NCBI GenBank assembly: GCA_013112585.1
Contig: JABFGH010000020.1
Span: 1 to 64,000 of the forward strand
Direction of reading: 5' to 3'
Length of the DNA: 64,000 bases
Source: Ignavibacteriota bacterium
GTDB lineage: Bacteria; Bacteroidota; Ignavibacteria; Ignavibacteriales; Melioribacteraceae
The translations under genes were made by a program, and so were the position numbers. This document shows, piece after piece, positions 46,209-53,327 of the stretch (the first letter of the stretch is position 1; each line of letters begins with the position of its first letter). Under the pieces are notes generated by a model. It was not told the origin of the DNA. It worked only from the letters and a program-made list of their open reading frames with translations, and did no database searches.

Positions 46209-46790
46209 TTAAAAATTAGGTACTTTTTCATCAAAATATAGCATTACTAAATCAGTACAAAATTCTAGCTGTAATTCTGTTAGTTGTTGCTCCATGGGAA
46301 TATTGAACCATGCTTCCAAACATTGTCTGCAACAAGTGGCTGTAGCATGTTGTGCCAAATTAATTATATTACCCGCGTCCTTTGGGGTTTGTCGTCCATC
46401 AATAAAGTCATTGTATTTACCTATCCTTTTCTTTAATTCTTTTCTAGCTTCAGCCCTCAATTTTTCCCGTCCTTCATTTTGAGCTTTTTCTATCATATTT
46501 TTTTCAATTTTTATTGTGGTAAATATTTTTCGAATTAATTCTTTATTTAAAGACTCAAGGATGTATTTACTATCATTTATGTTATTTTGATGAATTCGAT
46601 CCCAGTCAATAGAATCATGCCCACAGTTATAGCATACACCTTTTCGTCCAAATTTTTTCTCAGCCTTTTTCATGTATCTGCTAAAACAATGTAAATCATC
46701 TTCGCATTTTGTACTACTACATTCTACATTTAGTGGACTTAATTCTGAAATAGGGACATCAACAGGTACCTTTTTCCATTTATTTCCCAT
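46209..46790 (-). CDS. Cysteine-rich protein, DUF4186-like C-terminus
   Basis: 193 residues. The N-terminal part has paired cysteines (C24..C29..C35, then VCYNCGH) of zinc-site type. A basic helix follows, then the segment AQHATATCCRQCLEAWFNIP with LTELQLEFCTDLVMLYF, which from memory matches the DUF4186 signature. The function of that family is unknown to me. It lies between the XRE-ImmA gene (10 bp) and the deaminase-like gene (88 bp) on the same strand. Confidence 0.6.
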   Translation of the reverse strand: MGNKWKKVPVDVPISELSPLNVECSSTKCEDDLHCFSRYMKKAEKKFGRKGVCYNCGHDSIDWDRIHQNNINDSKYILESLNKELIRKIFTTIKIEKNMIEKAQNEGREKLRAEARKELKKRIGKYNDFIDGRQTPKDAGNIINLAQHATATCCRQCLEAWFNIPMEQQLTELQLEFCTDLVMLYFDEKVPNF

Positions 46791-46800
46791 TTTATAACCT

Positions 46801-48321
46801 CTAAATTTTTATTGCCGTGCTTAATAAATTAAAGTCCATGTGCCCAAGTTTTTGTAGATGGACTTTCTTTTTTAATAAATTTACTGCTGTTGTGAAAGGA
46901 TCTGGTTCAGTTATTTGCATCTTTGTAGCCGTACCCCACCAATTTTCACTCTGATAACTTAATCTAAAAGCTAAATAATTAGCTAGAAAATCTTCTCTTA
47001 TTTTTCCTTTTTTAGCAACTTTTAAAACTGTTCTTTTTAAATTTTCTATTTTCCAATTAGCTAATTCAACACTTTCCTCAGCTAGCTTTTCCGCTTCGTT
47101 TCCAAATATGAATTGATTAGCGAAAGAGTTTGCTTCAAGTTCCTCAATAGATTCTGTATTTGAAAAAGGATTTAATTCTTCAACCTCAACTACAGAAGTA
47201 TTCTCTTTTTCCAAGTGCGCAAAAACATGATATAACTCATGTAGCAAATCAAATATCCATCGTGCATGTGCACTTGTATTTTGTTTTAATACAATAATAT
47301 GTCGACCGTCAATATTCCATGCGGCACCATGAAAGACACCTGAATCATTTAGGGGTAATACGCATATTCCCAATTCCCAGGCAAAAACTAATAAAGATTC
47401 TAATTCTATTTTTTCATACTTATCTAAATATTGTAATTTGAATTCGTCTAGGCTTTCTGGATATATATATTCACTTTTTGGTGGAGATGCTTTTAAAACT
47501 AATTTCGCTAAATAATAGGCATAATGTGAATAAGCTTTAATCTGATTTTCGTTTGCCTTAGACGGGTTTTTAAAATAGGCCATTGCAGCGGGGTGACTGC
47601 CTAAAATCAAATTTTGGTTAGTCCAAATTTCATCCAATGACCAACCGAAAATTTTTGAAACATAACTAGCAGCTTCATCAAGCAACAAAGAAGGTTGGCT
47701 CATTCTATGTGACTCTAATGCAACTTGCAGCTTTGGTGGAATAATTTTTTTAATTAGCAAATTTGTATCAATGCCTGTAAAATTTAATTTTTGCTTCAAA
47801 AGATTGAAACTTTTGCTTGTGTTTTCTAGTTCAAGCTCATTTTCCTCATTTGCTAAATCTTTCAATGAATAACCAATGGAAGCAAGAATTTTTCGAAGAG
47901 TGCTAAAACCCACATCGGTATGTCCTTTTTCAATTCTTGAAATTGTTTGAGGTGTAACACCAGCCCTTTCAGCAAGTTCACTACTTTTAATACCCTTTTT
48001 CTCACGTAGTCGTTTAATCTTTATTCCAATTAACTTGGATTGTTCCTCAGACTCCTTACCTAGATATTTTCCAAAATCTTTATCTGAAATTACTCTTAAT
48101 TTATCCCATGGTATTTCCAAATTATAAGGTTTTGCAGGTATTGTAATTTCAAATGAACTAAAATTTAATTTACTCCAATCAATATTTGTTAAACGGGTGG
48201 GAATTAGGTTTTTTGTGGGGATTTTAATGACATCACCATTTTCAAAATTAACTATTACATTTTCATTAGCAAATTTTGCGTCTTTGATTTTCTGATATGA
48301 TATGTTATTCCAATGTGTCAT
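46801..48321 (-). CDS. XRE-ImmA/IrrE-type regulator-protease with DUF2442-like start
   Basis: 506 residues in three parts. Residues 1-85 resemble DUF2442 (VIVNFENGDVIKIPTKNL...IPWDKLRVIS). Residues 97-155 are an XRE helix-turn-helix (LREKKGIKSSELAERAGVTP, then QTISRIEKG). Residues 300-460 are a zinc metallopeptidase of the M78 ImmA/IrrE kind, with HELYH at 361-365 and the third ligand probably E396 (EELEANSFA). Such proteins cleave a repressor after damage or infection; here DNA binding and protease are in one chain. It overlaps the DUF4160 gene by 4 bp. It may control the defence-like cluster downstream. Confidence 0.82.
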   Translation of the reverse strand: MTHWNNISYQKIKDAKFANENVIVNFENGDVIKIPTKNLIPTRLTNIDWSKLNFSSFEITIPAKPYNLEIPWDKLRVISDKDFGKYLGKESEEQSKLIGIKIKRLREKKGIKSSELAERAGVTPQTISRIEKGHTDVGFSTLRKILASIGYSLKDLANEENELELENTSKSFNLLKQKLNFTGIDTNLLIKKIIPPKLQVALESHRMSQPSLLLDEAASYVSKIFGWSLDEIWTNQNLILGSHPAAMAYFKNPSKANENQIKAYSHYAYYLAKLVLKASPPKSEYIYPESLDEFKLQYLDKYEKIELESLLVFAWELGICVLPLNDSGVFHGAAWNIDGRHIIVLKQNTSAHARWIFDLLHELYHVFAHLEKENTSVVEVEELNPFSNTESIEELEANSFANQFIFGNEAEKLAEESVELANWKIENLKRTVLKVAKKGKIREDFLANYLAFRLSYQSENWWGTATKMQITEPDPFTTAVNLLKKKVHLQKLGHMDFNLLSTAIKI

Positions 48322-48569
48322 ATTTTTTTCTTTTTAATTATTTTTTTTCGTGGTTGATTTAATTTTTCCCATTCTTTACAAATTCTTTCTAGATTGTCAA
48401 ATATCAGCGTGTAAATTTCTTTTGAAATCGTCGCATTATAACGCGGTTCAATTAACGGCACATCAACAGAAACCTCAGATCCATCACTGAATATAACGTG
48501 ACAATGAGGAGGAGGGTGATCATTTGAGTACACATAAATTTTTATATGGTCCTTTTCAATAATTTTCAC
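48318..48569 (-). CDS. DUF4160 protein
   Basis: 83 residues. The IYVYSNDHPPPHCHVIFSDG segment is the DUF4160 signature (HxPPHxHV). DUF4160 genes usually stand next to DUF2442 genes; here the DUF2442-like part is the start of the overlapping downstream protein. The tail is Lys-rich. It is possibly a toxin-antitoxin-like pair, or a sensor for the XRE-ImmA protein. Confidence 0.75.
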   Translation of the reverse strand: MKIIEKDHIKIYVYSNDHPPPHCHVIFSDGSEVSVDVPLIEPRYNATISKEIYTLIFDNLERICKEWEKLNQPRKKIIKKKKI

Positions 48570-48986
48570 ATATCAAATATAAACATTTATGATATAAAAA
48601 AAATTTCTATTAACATTTATGTTAAGAATGTATTCAATCATCCTATCAAGAACTATTATTACTTTTATTGGTGTTTTTGAGCTTAATCAAGAATTGAAAG
48701 AAAAATATATAAATTACCGATTTCATAAAGTATTATTTAAATGGTAAAATGAAGTAGGGATATAGTGCTACTTTACTTATTGAATTCAGTCGAAAAGTAA
48801 CATGCTATAAATTAAAACCTAATGCAGTAGAGTAAAAGTAATTTGTGAGTTTGGGTTGACAAGGTCATTGCAATTCAATATTGCCAAATACAAAGAGACA
48901 TTAAATTAATAGAGTGAATAATAATTATTGTTAGTTCGATTAAAAGAAAATTGAATTATTTAGATAAATAGTATATTTTGTACATA
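48570..48986 (+). promoter_or_regulatory. AT-rich spacer holding the promoter that faces the invertible segment
   Basis: About 420 bp with no supported gene. Near its right end, TTGAAT (48951-48956) and TATATT (about 48972-48977), 15 bp apart, could serve as a promoter pointing right into the left 26-bp inverted repeat. The boxes are weak matches only. Confidence 0.35.
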
Positions 48987-49012
48987 TTAAACGAAGGATA
49001 ACTAAAGGTTAT
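48987..49012 (+). repeat. Left 26-bp inverted repeat of putative invertible segment
   Basis: The core AAACGAAGGATAACTAAAGG with flanking TT and TTAT is identical to the reverse complement of 51195-51220. It ends immediately before the start of the FAD-enzyme gene and contains that gene's only Shine-Dalgarno (AAAGG). Confidence 0.85.
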
Positions 49013-50200
49013 TTGTCATTGAAAAAAGTTGAATATGACGTAATTGTTGTGGGTGCTGGAATATCTGGTTTACTAATTGCGAGCGAACTCAGTAATAACC
49101 ATTCTGTCTTGGTCATAGAGAAAGAATCAAATATTCCTACAAATAAATATTGGTTAACTAATAAAAAGTCGGTTAAGAACAACCCAGAATTATCCAATTG
49201 TATTGATTCAAGTTATGATCATATGAACTTCATAGCTTATGATGGAGCAAAGTTTAAGTGTTTGGGAGATTATATATTATGGGATACTATCAAACTACTA
49301 GGAAAATTAAAAACAGATATTAGTAATAATGGATCAAAGGTACTAACTAATTATCAGTTTTATTCTTATCGGTACAACCAAAGTAGTATTTCAATAACTG
49401 CCAATGCGGAGGAATTCTCATCGAAGTTACTAATAGACTGTATGGGATTTGCTTCCCCAATTATTTATGCTAAAAATTTAATTGATATATACGGTTATTA
49501 TTACCTGAACGGCGCCGTATTAAAACTTAAGAAAGAAATAGATCCTATTGGATTAAGTAATATAAGTCTCAGTAAATCCCCCAAGTATTTAGAGGTGTTC
49601 CCTAAAAAAAACAACACTGCTTATGTTGTTCTAATACAGCCAGAAAAATCAATATCAAAGAATACAACAATAAAACAAGAATTTAATTTCTTAGTAAGTA
49701 AATCATCTTTATCTAATTATTTTGTGCCAGAAGAAGATAAAACCAAAAGCCTGTTCGGTTTAATTCCTGTCGGTAAACTGAAGACACAATCTCTTGATCG
49801 AATTTATTTGTTTGGCGAAGCAGGCCAAATGAATCCTGGCGCAACTGCTACATGCTTAACACAACTCTTTTATTCTTACAAAGAAATCGCTCTAGAGCTA
49901 TCAAAAAGAATAAGAGCTAATAAATTAAGTATAGATAATCTTACAATTGAAAATCCTTCATTCACAAAATTAAACAAAAGATTTCATCTTAATTTATTCA
50001 AAAACATACTGGATTGGAATTCAGATGATTTTAAATCGCTGATTTTGCAAATGAATAATATGGATAATAAACTAGTGAATGATGTAATTTTTGGAGAAAT
50101 AGATTTTCAAATTGTTGTAAAGTGGAAAAATATTAAAAACCTACTTTCGAATAAAAATTATTTTGTGTTAAAACCCCTTCTAAAATCTTTACTCACTTAA
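49013..50200 (+). CDS. FAD-dependent oxidoreductase/cyclase-like protein
   Basis: 395 residues. The N-terminal dinucleotide fold YDVIVVGAGISGLLIASELS, an acidic end VLVIEKES and a second FAD motif RIYLFGEAGQMNPGATATCL (GD-like motif) place it in the geranylgeranyl-reductase/lycopene-cyclase superfamily. TTG at 49013 is the start used, directly after the inverted repeat; a second TTG at 49019 is possible. The substrate is unknown, and no carotenoid genes are nearby. It converges on and overlaps the membrane-protein gene by 4 bp. Confidence 0.75.
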   Translation: MSLKKVEYDVIVVGAGISGLLIASELSNNHSVLVIEKESNIPTNKYWLTNKKSVKNNPELSNCIDSSYDHMNFIAYDGAKFKCLGDYILWDTIKLLGKLKTDISNNGSKVLTNYQFYSYRYNQSSISITANAEEFSSKLLIDCMGFASPIIYAKNLIDIYGYYYLNGAVLKLKKEIDPIGLSNISLSKSPKYLEVFPKKNNTAYVVLIQPEKSISKNTTIKQEFNFLVSKSSLSNYFVPEEDKTKSLFGLIPVGKLKTQSLDRIYLFGEAGQMNPGATATCLTQLFYSYKEIALELSKRIRANKLSIDNLTIENPSFTKLNKRFHLNLFKNILDWNSDDFKSLILQMNNMDNKLVNDVIFGEIDFQIVVKWKNIKNLLSNKNYFVLKPLLKSLLT

Positions 50201-51192
50201 AAGATATTAAAATATTCATGAATTCTTTTATCATACTGAATAATAAATTGTAATATTATTAGAATAACTAATAATAAGGAGGGAGAATCTTTATAATTTA
50301 TTATCGGGAATAATTTTCTTTCTGCTATTAATTTTTCTTTTATTTGTGAAGCTATATTTTCAATGGCAAGTTTATCCTTGTGCAGTATTTCATCATTTAG
50401 TGATGAAATTTTAATGTTTTCTAATTTTCGTAATTGTTGAATAATTTCAAGATCAAAAAACTTTTTTAAAATAAATCTTGGATAAAAACTGTATACTAAA
50501 GTAACTGGCAAGAACAGAAAAATGGGAAATACAAATAGTTTTCTCATTATTTCGCTTTCAGCAAATATGTCTAAATTAGCTGATAAGGTACCTCTGAAAC
50601 CTATATAGATTCCCAAAATTCCTATTGATGCCGTAATTGTTAAAAAGTTGTTAAGAGTTTCATATTCCAGAGAAGATACTGGCTTACTCATAATATTATT
50701 ATTCTGATTCTCTTCTAATGTTCTAAAAATTAAGATTACATAAATGAAGAAAAGCAAAATTGTTGACCCAACGAAGTAAATAGAAATTGAACATGCAGCA
50801 AGATAGTATTTTGAAAAACCTTCTAATGGATAACCACTCAACCACAGAACCAGTCCACCAATTAGTGTTATCGGAATCCCAAACAACAATCTCAACTTAA
50901 TAGAAGTTGATTTATGTGCATAATACACAATATTTAGGTTTTTCATTTGATTAACATCAAATATATTATTTAGCATGGCTAGCAATTTCTTACCATCTTT
51001 AATAATATACCACATCAATCCGTATCCAATCCCTCCAACCATAATACCATTAAAATCAAAAACCCAAGCATTAAAAAACTCATAAGCAATTTCATGTGAT
51101 TGAAAAAAATATGCTATTACAAATCCAAGAGCACAAAATCCAATACTGATTCCAGAAAAAAGCAACAAGTATAAAAAACTATTTATAACCAT
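50197..51192 (-). CDS. Polytopic membrane protein, unknown
   Basis: 331 residues with about seven hydrophobic segments (near 5-28, 42-62, 103-122, 130-160, 188-203, 219-240, 310-325) and a cytoplasmic helical stretch at 245-300. No family is recognised. The ATG at 51192 follows AAAGG of the right inverted repeat at six-base spacing. In the present orientation it is read with the recombinase gene upstream of it. Tail-to-tail overlap with the FAD gene leaves no internal promoter for either. Confidence 0.65.
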   Translation of the reverse strand: MVINSFLYLLLFSGISIGFCALGFVIAYFFQSHEIAYEFFNAWVFDFNGIMVGGIGYGLMWYIIKDGKKLLAMLNNIFDVNQMKNLNIVYYAHKSTSIKLRLLFGIPITLIGGLVLWLSGYPLEGFSKYYLAACSISIYFVGSTILLFFIYVILIFRTLEENQNNNIMSKPVSSLEYETLNNFLTITASIGILGIYIGFRGTLSANLDIFAESEIMRKLFVFPIFLFLPVTLVYSFYPRFILKKFFDLEIIQQLRKLENIKISSLNDEILHKDKLAIENIASQIKEKLIAERKLFPIINYKDSPSLLLVILIILQFIIQYDKRIHEYFNIF

Positions 51193-51194
51193 AC

Positions 51195-51220
51195 ATAACC
51201 TTTAGTTATCCTTCGTTTAA
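51195..51220 (-). repeat. Right 26-bp inverted repeat of putative invertible segment
   Basis: It is the perfect inverted copy of 48987-49012. It lies 11 bp beyond the stop of the tyrosine recombinase gene and two bases before the ATG of the membrane-protein gene, and supplies the latter's Shine-Dalgarno. Confidence 0.85.
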
Positions 51221-51231
51221 ATACATTGAAA

Positions 51232-52173
51232 TTAAAGCATAACTAGGTCTTTGCGAGGATGTTTTGATTTTAAGATTTGTCTTTGTTTTACACTGTTTAC
51301 GTGTGTATATATTTGAGTGGTAACTATTGAACTATGTCCCAACATCGCTTGGATATACTTAATATCTACATCTTTTTCAAGTAAGAGAGTTGCAAAAGTA
51401 TGTCTGAAAATATGTGGTGTGATATTTTTTTGTATAGTTGTTTTTTTTGAAAGATTTCTCACAATCGTTCTTATAGATTGATCTGATAATTTATTTCCTA
51501 ATCGATTTATTAAAAAAAAACCTTCAGATTGTTCAACCTTTTTGATAATCATTTTATGATACTCTTGCAGTACTTTTAGAGTCTCCTTGTTGCAAATGTT
51601 GATTACCCTTTCTTTATTTCCTTTCCCTTGTATTAGCACAGTACCCGTTTGAATATTAACGTGTTGCTTTTTTAAGTTTGCTATTTCTGAAACTCTTGCA
51701 CCTGTTGCAAATAGCAATTCGATGACCACAATATTTCTTATGTATTTGAAATATGAATAACTGTTTCCATTTTTACTGTGAATAGTATTTCCATACGCAG
51801 TTGTAAAAATGTCCTTTACTTCTTTTATGTCCATTACTTTTGGTAATTGTTTTGGCTCCTTAATTTTAATCTTCATTTTGCGCCATGGATTAATGGAAAT
51901 AATATCTTCGAATTCTAGGAAATTGAACATCGCTTTCATTGTAGCAACTTTCCTTTTAATTGACTTTGGTTTTAAATGGGATATTGTAACAAGATAATCT
52001 CTAAGCTCTCGTTTAGTAATATCTTGAATTTGGAGTGAATGTTTATTTTTGATAAGAAAACTATTTAATTGTATTAAATCAATTTTATAAGATTTAATTG
52101 TTTTTTGGTTCAAATTTTTTTCAAATATACAGTGATTTAAAAAATCATTAATTGTTTTAGCTAGAGTATTCAT
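51232..52173 (-). CDS. Tyrosine recombinase (XerC/D-like), candidate invertase
   Basis: 313 residues with a complete site: R160 (ATGARVSEI), K184 (IQGKGNKER), H254-x-x-R257 (PHIFRHTFA), H280 (MLGHSSI) and Y289 (IYTHV). The N-terminal core-binding domain is at 1-95. It is distinct from the integrase at 26881. Immediate adjacency to the 26-bp inverted repeats suggests it inverts the 2.2-kb segment. Alternatively it mobilises the 11.4-kb cargo, near whose right border it also lies. Confidence 0.92.
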   Translation of the reverse strand: MNTLAKTINDFLNHCIFEKNLNQKTIKSYKIDLIQLNSFLIKNKHSLQIQDITKRELRDYLVTISHLKPKSIKRKVATMKAMFNFLEFEDIISINPWRKMKIKIKEPKQLPKVMDIKEVKDIFTTAYGNTIHSKNGNSYSYFKYIRNIVVIELLFATGARVSEIANLKKQHVNIQTGTVLIQGKGNKERVINICNKETLKVLQEYHKMIIKKVEQSEGFFLINRLGNKLSDQSIRTIVRNLSKKTTIQKNITPHIFRHTFATLLLEKDVDIKYIQAMLGHSSIVTTQIYTHVNSVKQRQILKSKHPRKDLVML

Positions 52174-52319
52174 ATTTTTCTTAAAATTGTGAGCGAATTA
52201 GTTTATATAAAATAAATCAGTTTGGAAAATTAAAATTATATTTTGTTTCGCTAATTATTTTCATAAATTAAAATAATTATTAGTATAAAATTTAATCAAG
52301 ATGTCTATTTGATAGATTA

Positions 52320-52353
52320 AAGGGCAGATTTACTGAATAACATATCTGCCCTT
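52320..52353. terminator. Perfect 10-bp hairpin, probable terminator
   Basis: AAGGGCAGAT (52320-52329) pairs with ATCTGCCCTT (52344-52353) across a 14-base loop. It stands between the start of the recombinase gene and the broken Orc1-like gene. There is no long T-run, so it may be a bidirectional transcription barrier. Confidence 0.55.
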
Positions 52354-52397
52354 CAATCTTAAAACATGCGTCTCCTTAATCTAATATAAGTTATTTC

Positions 52398-52952
52398 TTA
52401 AATCTCATTCCCTCTCTCAATTTCATTTAAAAAGCGAGGATCGTTTGACAGCATGAGTATCATATAGTTTTGTTTATCCCGCGATAGAAAATATAATAAT
52501 TCCCTCTGTCTTTCCTTCGGTGCCCACAGATGAACTTCATCCAAAATTATTATTGTTTTGGAGTTAAACTTTTCTCTGAATCGATTGTACAATTCTGATA
52601 AGGATAAACCACGTGAACTTACATTCAACAGATGTGCAAGAATTTTAAATGAAGTAGAGTAATACCTTACATTTGCATATAGTATATTTAAGGAAGAATC
52701 ATCCTTAAATAATTGCTCAAGGTATTTTATCATTAATGTTTTTCCACTTCCTCTTGAGCCGAATATTACTTGATTAACAGGGATGTTGGTTTCTTCATAT
52801 TTTAGAAATGCATCTATAATTTGTTTTGTTTCTTCTCTGACCAAAGGATTATCGGGCATATAGTTAAAATCGAATATTGAGTAGTTTATTATTGACTTAG
52901 ATTGATCATTTATAATCTTTCTCTTTTCAAGCATATATGTCTTTATGTTCAT
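52398..52952 (-). pseudogene. 5' fragment of the Orc1-like gene
   Basis: About 184 codons matching the N-terminal half of the intact protein at 39562, including Walker A, Walker B and LSNDPRFLNEI. The frame then runs into unrelated sequence and stops after ERGNEI. Sensor/lid and winged-helix parts are missing, so it should not work as an initiator. It is the truncated member at the right repeat border. Confidence 0.88.
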
Positions 52953-53327
52953 GTACCGCACCACGCATAAACTTCACTACACGTATTAATTGAGCTTCTC
53001 ATTTATATTTTTTTCTATCTAAAAAGTTTAATGCCTTTCTTTAAATAATATTTTGAACGAATAAAAAATTGTTTAATTTTAGATAGACGAATACTTTCAC
53101 AATATTATCAATCCGGAGGGTGTAAGTTAACCGGTATGAAAAATAAGCTAATCCTTGAATACTTCAACAAAGTAAAATCTGCTAATAAGGAAGCAACTAA
53201 AAAGGAAGCTTTCAAAGACCTGCTAAACAGGCTCTACTCAAACGAAAAAGAATTACTAAAAGTTATTGATAAGATTACGCTCGGTTCTGAAAAAGCTGTT
53301 CTTGAAATTCCACGAAAAGATAAAGTG
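52417..53327. repeat. Right copy of the ~912-bp direct repeat
   Basis: The same orientation and content as 40115-41026: 5' part of the Orc1-like gene, divergent promoter region, start of the methylase gene. Here the methylase side continues intact and the Orc1-like side is broken, the mirror image of the left copy. Confidence 0.9.

Noticed and set aside
48987-49012. Transcription terminator or simple conserved leader
   Set aside because: The two halves are 2.2 kb apart and perfect over 26 bp, so they cannot form a local hairpin, and a chance leader match of this length between unrelated genes is very unlikely.
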